Position numbers and translations under genes: made by a program. The notes beneath the pieces are model-generated. The model was not told the origin of the DNA and searched no databases. It worked only from the letters and a program-made list of their open reading frames with translations. Of a DNA stretch of 64,000 bases, positions 51,861 to 59,801 are shown in pieces; position 1 is the first letter of the stretch; each line of letters opens with the position of its first letter. Source of the stretch: Chania multitudinisentens RB-25 (GTDB lineage Bacteria; Pseudomonadota; Gammaproteobacteria; Enterobacterales; Enterobacteriaceae); assembly GCF_000520015.2 (NCBI RefSeq), contig NZ_CP007044.2:3224001-3288000 (forward strand), written 5' to 3'.

Positions 51861-52751
51861 ATGGATGCACAAAGTATTTATAATTATGCTCGTAATAAAA
51901 ATAAATTAATAACCAATCTTATTAGTATAATTGAAGGTATTCTAAGTGATGGGAGGGTTGATGAGAAAGAAATTTTATACCTTGATACATGGCTTCTTGA
52001 ATCTGAGTTAATAAGTAGAAACTATTGCGTTCGAACTATACGAGCTAGAATTTCAGATATCTTATCTAATAGAGTTATCGATAATAATGAATTAAAGTTC
52101 TTTCAGTCTGATCTTATTAAAATACAGAAAAAGTTACTTGATACACCGAAATTAGATCTTTATTCGGAGGAGTCAGATAGGCATCTCTTGGAAGGATTGT
52201 GCAAAGGGGTGTTGGCGAATCAAGAACTGAATGATCTAGAGATTCGTTACCTTAAGTGGTGGCTTTCATCTAATGCTGCTCTTAAAAATAACTTTCCCGG
52301 AAAGGAAATTTATATACTTGTTGAGAATATTCTTGCCGATGGTGTTATCACACCAGAAGAAAGGGCGTCATTGAAAGCTGCACTAACTTCTTTTACTGGA
52401 TGCGATCTTGAAGTTGGTGTTGTTGATGGCTTGTCTACAAAACTTCCTATTGATGACATTGATTCGCTTAACTTAAAAGGGGCGTTAGTCTGTCTTACTG
52501 GTGAGTTTCTTCTTGGTAAAAGAAGTAAGTGCAAGACCGAAATTGAGTCTATGGGCGGCATTGTTTCAGATGGTATAACTCAAAAGATTGATTATTTAAT
52601 TGTCGGTACTCTCAGCGCTAAAGATTGGCGTTTTCAAAGCTATGGTCGAAAAATAGAAAAAGCCATCGAATATCGCGATAACAAGAATATTCCACTGAAA
52701 ATTATCAGTGAAGAACAGTGGAAAACATTATCTTGCGATACGATTTACTGA
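51861..52751 (+). CDS. Helical-repeat protein with C-terminal BRCT domain (accessory, unknown system)
   Basis: 296 residues. The N-terminal 180 show four repeats of a helix-acidic loop-helix pattern resembling TerB/EF-hand-like motifs: ISIIEGILSDGRVDEKEILY (about 21-40), RISDILSNRVIDNNELKFF, LLEGLCKGVLANQELNDLEI and LVENILADGVITPEERASLK. Residues 204-290 form a BRCT domain of the DNA-ligase type (GALVCLTGEFLLGKRSK, IESMGGIVSDGITQKIDYLI, EEQWKTL). BRCT domains bind phosphopeptides or DNA ends. Its DNA is strikingly AT-rich compared with the phage body. It lies after the repressor in the same direction, so it should be made in the lysogen, and is followed by a second BRCT gene. Confidence 0.7.
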   Translation: MDAQSIYNYARNKNKLITNLISIIEGILSDGRVDEKEILYLDTWLLESELISRNYCVRTIRARISDILSNRVIDNNELKFFQSDLIKIQKKLLDTPKLDLYSEESDRHLLEGLCKGVLANQELNDLEIRYLKWWLSSNAALKNNFPGKEIYILVENILADGVITPEERASLKAALTSFTGCDLEVGVVDGLSTKLPIDDIDSLNLKGALVCLTGEFLLGKRSKCKTEIESMGGIVSDGITQKIDYLIVGTLSAKDWRFQSYGRKIEKAIEYRDNKNIPLKIISEEQWKTLSCDTIY

Positions 52752-52773
52752 CTCAAAAGGTTGTCAAGGATAT

Positions 52774-52813
52774 GGTTGTTGATGCGTTCGCGCAATCTAA
52801 ACCGAAATTAAAA
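52774..52813. repeat. Direct repeat copy 2 (remnant of the repressor 3' end)
   Basis: Thirty-seven of 40 bases match 51779-51818; in frame it would read VVDAFAQSKPKLKSS and stop. It is a leftover of a repressor end, placed after the BRCT gene, indicating insertion or unequal recombination. Confidence 0.85.
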
Positions 52814-52840
52814 TCTAGCTAATATCTTTCTGGGGGTTAC

Positions 52841-53746
52841 ATGGAAGTTTGTCAGAAAACAATATGTTTCACCGGTTTTGATAAAGTAAAAAAAAATGAA
52901 CTTATAGACATTGCTAAATTAAACGGCTTTATAGTCAGGGCTGACATCACTAAAGATCTTAATTATTTATGCTGCGGTAATAACGCTGGCCCAAGCAAAA
53001 TTAACAAGGCTAAAAATAATAATTCAATACTCCTAACATGTGATAGCTTTTATGAGCTTTTATCAAAAAAATCATCGTGTAGTGCGGTCGAACCTTTTGA
53101 TTCTGAAGCTTATTCTGCTGAAGAAAAGCGTCCTATCTCTATTTACGATGAAAATGATTTTCTTGATTACCTATGGTCTGCAATAGATAAAGGCTCAAAA
53201 ATATCAATTACTTATCATGGTGGAAGCCGTGAAGGTGAAAGGAGAAGCATTGTTCCCTTGTCTCTGATGGAAAATTTTGTTTTGCGAGCGGTGGATCTTT
53301 CTAGCCCCGGAAGAGAGGTTAAGTCTTTTAGTATCGGCAAAATTGAAATTGATGGTATTGAAAACTTTACACCTCCGGTAATGAATGGTCACTCTAAACC
53401 CAAAAAGAAAAAATATCGACTTGGAATATATAAAAACATAGAGGATGTCAGTCTAGCTTTTCGAGACACTCTAGTTGGTATGGGGTGGCATGTTGCTACT
53501 TATGAAGATGAATATGGTGAATGCATTCGGCTTGATGTATGTGATTTTTTCAAGAATGGCAAACCTCGTAAGACACCCGTTGCTACCTTGTATTTTTCCC
53601 CTGAAAATAAAATTAGGCCGTTTGTCTGCAAAAGTCGGGATATGGAATCGGCCACGACTTATAGCAATTTAGATAATGCCGCTGAAATGTTCCTTTCTTT
53701 AGCTTATGCAGAGTCTATTGATGATGAGGTTGAGACTTCTAGCTGA
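52841..53746 (+). CDS. BRCT plus WYL-like domain protein (accessory, unknown system)
   Basis: 301 residues. Residues 5-75 are a BRCT-like domain (KTICFTGFDKVKKNELIDIA, GFIVRADITKDLNYLCCGN). About residues 112-175 look like a WYL domain, a ligand- or nucleic acid-binding fold of phage-defence regulators (ISITYHGGSREGERRSIVPL, FVLRAVDLSSPGREVKSFSI, GKIEIDG). The C-terminal part (IEDVSLAFRDTLVGMGWHVA) is unassigned. AT-rich like its neighbour; the integrase ATG overlaps its stop (TGATGA), so it is translationally linked to int. It probably works with the preceding BRCT protein. Domain calls are by eye. Confidence 0.65.
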   Translation: MEVCQKTICFTGFDKVKKNELIDIAKLNGFIVRADITKDLNYLCCGNNAGPSKINKAKNNNSILLTCDSFYELLSKKSSCSAVEPFDSEAYSAEEKRPISIYDENDFLDYLWSAIDKGSKISITYHGGSREGERRSIVPLSLMENFVLRAVDLSSPGREVKSFSIGKIEIDGIENFTPPVMNGHSKPKKKKYRLGIYKNIEDVSLAFRDTLVGMGWHVATYEDEYGECIRLDVCDFFKNGKPRKTPVATLYFSPENKIRPFVCKSRDMESATTYSNLDNAAEMFLSLAYAESIDDEVETSS

Positions 53747-54750
53747 TGACTGTAAGCAAACTCCCCTCCGGTAAATGGCTCTGTGAATGCTACCCCTACG
53801 GGAAGGCTGCCGGTAAACGTGTACGTAAGCAGTTTGCAACCAAAGGTGAGGCGCTTTCTCATGAGCGCAAGCTACTGGCGCAGCGGAATAACAGCGAGGT
53901 ATCAATCAGCGCGATCACGCTTGCGGAGCTTGTGCAACGCTGGTACGACATGCACGGCAAGACGCTTGAATCTGGTGATTCTCGACTGGTGAAGTTAAAG
54001 GCCATCTGTGAACGGCTCGGTAATCCGTTGGCTCATGAAGTCGATAAGAATATGTTTGCGGTTTATCGTGAACGCCGCCTAGCTGGTGAGTGGTTGGCGA
54101 AAGGCCGCAAGGCGGTTAAAGAAGCCACGGTTAATCGCGAACAGTCATACCTGCACGCGGTGTTCTCGGAGCTTAAGCGCCTGGGTGAGTGGGATGGTAA
54201 TAACCCGCTTGATGGGATACGCCAGTTCAGGGAAGGGGATCAGGAATTATCATTTCTTTATGATGATGAGATTAAACGGCTGCTGGCAGCGTGTGATGAG
54301 TCGGAAAACAAAAGCCTCGGTTTGATTGTGCGGGTTTGTCTAGCTACCGGTGCGCGGTGGGGGGAAGCAGAATCGTTGCGTCAGTCGCAAGTTTTGCCTG
54401 GCCGGTTATCGTTTATCAATACCAAGAGCAACAAGAACCGCACGGTGCCGATCTCAAAACGTCTGCATGACATGCTACCGAAAACGCGCGGTGAGTTGTT
54501 TTCACCTGCTTACGATGCTTTCAAGCACGCGCTGAAAAGAGCCGGTATCGAACTACCTACAGGCCAGCGTACTCACGTTTTGCGGCACACATTCGCCAGT
54601 CACTTTATGATGGGTGGCGGTAATATTCTGGTACTTCAGCAGATACTTGGTCATAGCACAATCTTGATGACAATGCGTTATGCGCATTTTGCACCTGATC
54701 ACCTGGAAGCGGCACTAACGCTCAACCCGTTTGATAAGATTTCAGATTGA
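53746..54750 (+). CDS. int: Phage integrase, tyrosine recombinase of P2 type
   Basis: Site-specific recombinase of 334 residues. It has an N-terminal arm-binding region (LPSGKWLCECYPYGKAAGKR), a SAM-like core-binding domain (LAELVQRWYDMHGKTL) and the catalytic domain with arginine in CLATGARWGEA, HVLRHTFASH, LQQILGHS and the tyrosine in MTMRYAHFAPDHL. It lies 118 bases from attR and follows the repressor and BRCT genes, as int follows C in P2. It would act on the tRNA-Leu core together with the Cox-like protein. Confidence 0.94.
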   Translation: MTVSKLPSGKWLCECYPYGKAAGKRVRKQFATKGEALSHERKLLAQRNNSEVSISAITLAELVQRWYDMHGKTLESGDSRLVKLKAICERLGNPLAHEVDKNMFAVYRERRLAGEWLAKGRKAVKEATVNREQSYLHAVFSELKRLGEWDGNNPLDGIRQFREGDQELSFLYDDEIKRLLAACDESENKSLGLIVRVCLATGARWGEAESLRQSQVLPGRLSFINTKSNKNRTVPISKRLHDMLPKTRGELFSPAYDAFKHALKRAGIELPTGQRTHVLRHTFASHFMMGGGNILVLQQILGHSTILMTMRYAHFAPDHLEAALTLNPFDKISD

Positions 54751-54868
54751 GATTACCGGTAAAAAAAGTGGCTCCTTAAACAGGCTATGCTTAGTAATGA
54801 GCAACTATCGGTAATTCTAAGTCACTGACTTTTAATAACTCATTGATTTTAAAAACATACTGTTATTT

Positions 54869-54978
54869 TTTAAAATCCCTCGGCTTATGGCTGTGCGGGT
54901 TCAAGTCCCGCCCCGGGTACCACATTGATTTACAAAGAATTTTAGACCGCCTTAAGGGCGGTTTTTTTGTGTCTGAAA
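54869..54978. repeat. attR: 110-bp core repeat at the right prophage end
   Basis: Identical over 110 bases to 18907-19016, carrying the 3' half of tRNA-Leu and its terminator. It marks the end of the prophage; it has no 5' tRNA half and is not a functional tRNA. Confidence 0.93.
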
Positions 54979-55299
54979 CCGCCTTTCCTAACATCATTTC
55001 CCGATAGATTAATTTTCAATCAAAATTATTGCCCTCCAACTACCGGCACAATCTCGGTTTTGCGGTCATATCTGGCAGTCTGCGAACCAATTAAAATTTA
55101 ACAAATACAAGCAAAATCTGAAATCCCTCAGCTTATGGCTGTGCGGATTCAAGTCCACCCCGATATCATTACAAAATCCACAGGTTAGTTGCTTTTCCTT
55201 TATCTTCTACTCTTCGTAATTCACCGATACCAAGTGGCTTGCAAGTGTACATTTGAGCAGATACGCTGTTATTCACTGTAAGTTCAAGGGGTTCACGCT
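54979..55299. other. Gap after attR with a degenerate tRNA-Leu 3' fragment
   Basis: No gene in 320 bases. At about 55119-55170 the sequence AAATCCCTCAGCTTATGGCT, continuing GTGCGGATTCAAGTCC, repeats the 3' half of the tRNA-Leu gene with several mismatches and one small gap. It looks like the worn right end of an older element once inserted at the same tRNA. Confidence 0.75.
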
Positions 55300-56154
55300 A
55301 TGGATAGCAACACTTTTCTTTACCCGAAATCAGGCCGTTGGGGTAGGTTGGTCAACAAATTATTATCAAATCGGCTATTGCTGCGCGGGCGCCGTGCTTT
55401 GCTATCACGGTTACCTTTTCTGCAACTGGCGAGTGAGGCGACGGATATCGTCTACTGCACCTGGGTCATCGACCTGGAAGCTGCCGCAAACTGGATACCC
55501 GCGGGAGTACGACTGTCACAGCACGATGGCAAGATATTGTTCACCATCCTCACCTATTCGCACCAACACTTCGGGCCTAGGTTAGCCGGGCCGTTACGCC
55601 GCTTTTTCCCTTCGCCACGGCAGAGTAACTGGCGGTTTTATATCGATACGTTACCCGGTAACGTTACCCACGCCGGCACGGTGCTTTTTGTGAAGAACAT
55701 TTTTGATAATGCACTGTATGCCATTGGCAGCCGATTATTCAGCGATGCTTTACCTTCTCACCTGGCCCAACGTTTTGAACATTCAGTTAATGATGGGCTA
55801 TACCACACCACGTTGCGATCGGGTAATGGTAGTGCACCTGATTTTCACTGCCAGGCACAGATGAGCGCCAATAAGCACTTACCCGCAACCTTTACTCCGT
55901 TCTTTGATTCCTGGGATGCTGCGGTGAAATTTTTGTGCCTGCAACGCGGTGCAGTTTCCTATGTCGAAGACTGTGAACGTCTTGCTTACGCAGAAATCGA
56001 ATTACCCATCGATGTAACCTCGGTCATCCCATTAGAGGTTATACCGAACACCATCAGTAGCCCGTTTCTTACCCAGATTGGCGCTGTAGGTAAGCCGTTA
56101 TGCTTTGTTGTGCCACGGGTGGAGTTTCGCGTGTTGTCTGAGCATTTGTTGTAG
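55300..56154 (+). CDS. DUF2071-like (YqjF-type) protein
   Basis: 284 residues, cytoplasmic. Recognisable are TWVIDLEAAANWIPAGVRLS, FTILTYSHQHFGPRLAGPL, NVTHAGTVLFVKNIFDNALY and KFLCLQRGAVSYVEDCERLA, which fit the DUF2071/YqjF group of the acetoacetate decarboxylase-like superfamily. Function is unknown; some members are in oxidoreductive or stress clusters. It is the first chromosomal gene right of the prophage and runs toward the LysR gene. Confidence 0.6.
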   Translation: MDSNTFLYPKSGRWGRLVNKLLSNRLLLRGRRALLSRLPFLQLASEATDIVYCTWVIDLEAAANWIPAGVRLSQHDGKILFTILTYSHQHFGPRLAGPLRRFFPSPRQSNWRFYIDTLPGNVTHAGTVLFVKNIFDNALYAIGSRLFSDALPSHLAQRFEHSVNDGLYHTTLRSGNGSAPDFHCQAQMSANKHLPATFTPFFDSWDAAVKFLCLQRGAVSYVEDCERLAYAEIELPIDVTSVIPLEVIPNTISSPFLTQIGAVGKPLCFVVPRVEFRVLSEHLL

Positions 56155-56187
56155 AACAAAGTGGTTAAAGGAGCCCATTCAAAAATA

Positions 56188-57108
56188 TCAACTTTTTTGC
56201 AGACGGCTCTGTTGGAGCATCCATTGGCGGAAAGCGACAATCCGCCAATCCTCAAAGCTGCTTTCTGGGTAAACCAGGTGGTAAGCGTAATCTTTCCCAA
56301 GACTGACGCCGATATCGAACAGCTGTATTAAGCGCCCTTGGGCAATTTCATTGTTGACCATTGCCAATTCAATAAGCCCTATTGCCCCGCCTTCAATCAC
56401 GGCTTGCACGACATGGCTCGATTCGGAAAATGCCAGGCAGCGGCTATCATCAAAGTTTTCAATACCTGCGGCAGCCATCCACATACGCCAGTTTGGCCAG
56501 ACGAGGTTTTCGACTTTGCAGTCTACATAGCAGAGTGTTTGTTGGAGTAAATCTCGAGGTTCTTTTAGGCGGATACCGCTTGCTAGCAGCTCTGGGTTGC
56601 ACACCGGCACAATGGCCGTATCAAACAGACGTTCTGCGTGAGCCCCACGGTAATTCCCGGCACCAAACCGAATGGCGATATCCACATCGTCAGCATCAAA
56701 ATCCCGTAGCTGGTCGCTAATGTCAAAAGTGAGTTCCAGATGAGGATGCGCCGCCCTGAACTTGGGTAGCCTTGGTAACAACCAGTTAGTGGCAAATCTG
56801 GCTCCCAGAGAGATATGCAAATGGGAAGCTCCCCTGGATATTCTTTTGGCGTTACTGGTAGCGCGCTGCAGCGTATCCAGCGCCGTAGTAGTTGCTTCAA
56901 ACAGGAGAGCGCCGGCAGGAGTGAGTTGGATACTGCGGCTGGTACGTGAAAATAACCTGATATCCAGCTGTGTTTCGATTTCTTTGATCTGATAGCTGAC
57001 CGCTGCCGGAGTCAGCCCCAACTCGTCCGCCGCATGGGTGAAATTCAAGTGCCGCGCAGCGGCCGCAAAGGTTCTCAATGCTCGGGTACCAGGGAACATG
57101 CGTTTCAT
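56188..57108 (-). CDS. LysR-family transcriptional regulator (GcvA-like)
   Basis: 306 residues. N-terminal winged helix (RTFAAAARHLNFTHAADELG, LTPAAVSYQIKEIETQLDIR) and a substrate-binding-like C-terminal domain (FATNWLLPRLPKFRAAHPHL, DVDIAIRFGAGNY), typical of the GcvA subgroup. It diverges from an aminotransferase-like gene 139 bases away and probably controls it. The ATG at 57108 is taken; another Met three codons later is possible. Confidence 0.85.
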   Translation of the reverse strand: MKRMFPGTRALRTFAAAARHLNFTHAADELGLTPAAVSYQIKEIETQLDIRLFSRTSRSIQLTPAGALLFEATTTALDTLQRATSNAKRISRGASHLHISLGARFATNWLLPRLPKFRAAHPHLELTFDISDQLRDFDADDVDIAIRFGAGNYRGAHAERLFDTAIVPVCNPELLASGIRLKEPRDLLQQTLCYVDCKVENLVWPNWRMWMAAAGIENFDDSRCLAFSESSHVVQAVIEGGAIGLIELAMVNNEIAQGRLIQLFDIGVSLGKDYAYHLVYPESSFEDWRIVAFRQWMLQQSRLQKS

Positions 57109-57247
57109 CGATCATCAAGCCAATTTTAATAATAAATCAAAAATTACTCGTTTTTCAGCAGAAATTCTATGGGAGATGATAGAAAAACTTAATCATCCTG
57201 CTGCCAGGGTTGAGGATAGATTTATCTGGCAGCTTTTGGAGGTCGTA

Positions 57248-58063
57248 ATGTCTATTGATTCCACTTCTTTTATCGTTCAACGCAATGGTCAAACGGTGAC
57301 GCTGAACGAGTTAACCCCACTGGCTTTTGCTGGTTTTGCACATTTTACTGCTATGCAAGTGCGAGGAGGCAAAATACGCGGCCTTGATCTGCACCTTAAA
57401 CGGTTACGGATGGCTTCGGAGGTGATGTTTGGTGTGGCTCTGCTCGACGAGCGCCTGTGTTTTTATTTGCGCACGGCACTAGCAAGTAGCCCGCTGGATG
57501 TTTCCTTAACGGTGACGCTGTATTTGCCTGCTGGGGAGTTTACCGTGGCGGCGGCGGGGGCTGAACCTGATGTGTTGATCCGCACCGGGCCAGCATCACA
57601 GGGGCCAGCAGGGCCATTAGCGTTGGCGGTGGTTGAGTATGAACGCGTCCTGCCAGAAATAAAGCACGTGGGCGAAGTGGGCAAAACCCATTTTCTTCGC
57701 CAAGCGGTGGCACAAGGTGACGACGATGCCGTATTTATTGATCGCTTTGGGCGGCTAAGCGAAGCAACCATCTGGAATCTGGCTTTTTGGGATGGGGCTT
57801 CGGTGGTATGGCCAGAGGCGAAAATGCTGGGGGGAACAACGATGAATATTGTGCGCCGGCAGTTAGCGCGCCTTGATATTCCACAGCGGGTGCAGGAAAT
57901 CACGCTGGCTGATTTGCCCAGCATGGCGGGATGTGTGGTCATGAATTCATGGACGCCGGGAATCGCAGTCAAGCGTATCGGTTCTGTGATGATTCCAGAA
58001 GCCCCCGAGTTTCTTGCGTTGCTTCACCGTGCTTATCAGGCGGAAATACTCAGTCAGCCATAA
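57248..58063 (+). CDS. Class IV (fold type IV) PLP aminotransferase-like protein
   Basis: 271 residues. The protein has the fold type IV pattern of branched-chain aminotransferases and aminodeoxychorismate lyase PabC: GKIRGLDLHLKRL, EIKHVGEVGKTHFLRQAVAQ with the PLP-lysine region, DAVFIDRFGRLSEATIWNLA and MLGGTTMNIVRRQL. Substrate is not predictable. GGAGG six bases before the ATG at 57248 sets the start; the open frame reaches further upstream into the LysR gene but without signals. Divergent from the LysR gene, its likely regulator. Confidence 0.82.
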   Translation: MSIDSTSFIVQRNGQTVTLNELTPLAFAGFAHFTAMQVRGGKIRGLDLHLKRLRMASEVMFGVALLDERLCFYLRTALASSPLDVSLTVTLYLPAGEFTVAAAGAEPDVLIRTGPASQGPAGPLALAVVEYERVLPEIKHVGEVGKTHFLRQAVAQGDDDAVFIDRFGRLSEATIWNLAFWDGASVVWPEAKMLGGTTMNIVRRQLARLDIPQRVQEITLADLPSMAGCVVMNSWTPGIAVKRIGSVMIPEAPEFLALLHRAYQAEILSQP

Positions 58064-58201
58064 GAAGGCCCTCACCATCACATGCAGGTGGCCGGATATT
58101 TCAGTCGCCTGCATGATGACAAAAACTCCCCTTATTTATCAATTATATCCTTTCTTAAATCCAAAGCTCATCTTTCATTCGCGCATCGCAGTGCCTGGTT
58201 A

Positions 58202-58234
58202 CATATGGCTAACTGACTGTCAGTTAGCCATATG
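58202..58234. repeat. Perfect 33-bp palindrome
   Basis: Arms CATATGGCTAACTGAC and GTCAGTTAGCCATATG, 16 bases each and perfectly complementary, are separated by a single T. It lies about 140 bases after the aminotransferase-like gene. There is no T run, so it is not a plain terminator. Confidence 0.85.
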
Positions 58235-58476
58235 CGCGTATCCGGTAAGTGGTTACCAGCCACATATACCGGTGAGCCTGATTTTTGCCTCATTTGTTAG
58301 ATCCATGTCATGTTTCTGTTACTTGGCCATTATAAAACACATGTTTCGCTTGTTTGGGTTTAAAAATTTCAATAATCTAAATTATGAAATAAAAATTTAG
58401 AATGAGTGTGATTTGATTGATAATACATTTCATTTTTTATTTCAATACATTGTTTTATATTAGTTTTAAGATATCA

Positions 58477-58490
58477 GTAAAACGTTTCAA
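58477..58490 (+). promoter_or_regulatory. LacI-family-like operator before the sugar importer
   Basis: The sequence GTAAAACGTTTCAAAC contains the AAACGTTT core of LacI/GalR-family operators, placed about 60 bases before the small upstream ORF. A gene for such a repressor is not in the window. Upstream at about 58404 there is a TGTGA half site that might serve CRP. Confidence 0.4.
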
Positions 58491-58544
58491 ACCCCCTTGA
58501 GTATGGTGATAAACGACACAATTTACCGTTTCAAGGAGCTAACT

Positions 58545-58640
58545 ATGGGCGGTTTGTTGTTTGAATGTAAAAAATATTTTTCATTAACGGCCAAATCAAC
58601 AAACCTCTTCATTCTAACGATTAAAGGGTACAGAACATGA
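58545..58640 (+). CDS. Small upstream ORF of 31 codons coupled to the binding-protein gene
   Basis: MGGLLFECKKYFSLTAKSTN, ending in GYRT and a TGA that overlaps the ATG of the following gene (ATGA). AAGGAG lies seven bases before its start, better than the AAAGGG of the next gene. It may be a leader peptide that couples translation; no homologue is known to me. Confidence 0.45.
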   Translation: MGGLLFECKKYFSLTAKSTNLFILTIKGYRT

Positions 58641-59560
58641 AGCTGAAGAAATTGATCGTCACCTCGGTATTGATGTGTATGTTGCCAGTCAGTGTCTTTG
58701 CCAAAGACATCAAAATCGGCGTATCAATGGCGCATTTTGATGACAACTTCCTCACCATTTTGCGCCAGGCCATGCAAAAAAAAATGAAAGAAGATGGCAA
58801 CGTCAGTGGTCAGTTTGAAGATGCTAAAGGTGATATCGCTCAACAGATCCAGCAGGTGGAAAACTTCGTCAGCCAGGGTGTTGATGCCATTATCCTCAAT
58901 CCGGTAGATACCCAAGGGGTGAAGCCGATGATCAAACTGGCGGAAAACGCCAAAATCCCACTGGTGTTCGTCAACCGCCGCCCTGAGGCCACGTTGCCCG
59001 CCGGGATGGCCTATGTAGGTTCCGATTCTAAGCTGGCCGGAAAGCTACAAATGGAAGAACTGATCAAACAGATGAACGGCAAAGGTAACGTTATGATCCT
59101 GTTGGGTGAGCTTTCCAGCGAAGCAACCCGCGACCGTACTCGCGGCGTAGAGGAAGTGGTGGCCCAGTATCCAGGGGTTCATATCATTGATAAACAAACG
59201 GCCAAGTTTTTCCGCAAAGAAGCGGTGGATGTGACCACGGATTGGATACTTTCCGGCCAGCAGATTGATGTGATTGTTTCCAATAACGATGAAATGGCGA
59301 TTGGCGCTATTTTGGCGCTGAAACAGGCGAAGAAAACCGGTGTGTTGGTGGCCGGGATTGATGGCACCCCGGACGCATTGGAATTTATCAAGAAAGGCGA
59401 TCTTAGCCTCAGCATCTTCCAGGATGCCAAAGGCCAGGGCGAGGGGGCAGTACAAACCGCCATCCAACTGGTGAAGGGTGAAAAAGTGGAGAGCAGTGTG
59501 ATGATCCCTTATCAGTTGATCACTCAGGCCAACTACCAGCAATTTGCTGATAACAAGTAA
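58637..59560 (+). CDS. Periplasmic sugar-binding protein of an ABC importer (ribose/inositol type)
   Basis: 307 residues with a signal peptide (MKLKKLIVTSVLMCMLPVSV, cleavage after VFA). The mature part belongs to the RbsB-like peripl_BP_4 family: IKIGVSMAHFDDNFLTILRQ, QVENFVSQGVDAIILNPVDT, LVFVNRRPE, IVSNNDEMAIGAILALKQA and VLVAGIDGTPDALEFIKKGD. It would deliver a pentose, hexose or inositol to the permease. The resemblance to myo-inositol binding proteins is suggestive only. An ATPase and a permease gene follow. Confidence 0.88.
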   Translation: MKLKKLIVTSVLMCMLPVSVFAKDIKIGVSMAHFDDNFLTILRQAMQKKMKEDGNVSGQFEDAKGDIAQQIQQVENFVSQGVDAIILNPVDTQGVKPMIKLAENAKIPLVFVNRRPEATLPAGMAYVGSDSKLAGKLQMEELIKQMNGKGNVMILLGELSSEATRDRTRGVEEVVAQYPGVHIIDKQTAKFFRKEAVDVTTDWILSGQQIDVIVSNNDEMAIGAILALKQAKKTGVLVAGIDGTPDALEFIKKGDLSLSIFQDAKGQGEGAVQTAIQLVKGEKVESSVMIPYQLITQANYQQFADNK

Positions 59561-59801
59561 GTTTTAGGCCGTACCCCGCTCTGGTGTGGGTAACAACCCG
59601 ATATCAAATACCCTTGGCACGCCAGATTTATGGCGGGGCATGGCCTTAACGTTTCATTTGCAGCAGTAAATCCGGTATCGGCATGTTGAGGAACGGTCAG
59701 GATAAACGCGATCAATGCCAAAACAGCCATAAAACGGCCGGTATGGGCAGCCAACACCTGCTACTTGGAAGATGAAGGGTATGATTGTGGAGGTTATCAG
59801 G

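Larger units (their letters stand above)
18907..54978. mobile_element. P2-type temperate prophage, about 36 kb, in tRNA-Leu
   Basis: Bounded by 110-bp direct repeats and containing recognisable P2 functions: ogr, D, FI, FII, E/E', T, U, I, J, W, V, S, R, spanins, muramidase, holins, X, L, M, N, O, P, Q, A, cox-like, repressor and integrase. One excised copy would be 35,962 bases. All structural and replication genes I can identify are open, so it may be inducible. It differs from P2 by an inverted FI-U block, different fibre genes and three accessory insertions. Confidence 0.95.
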
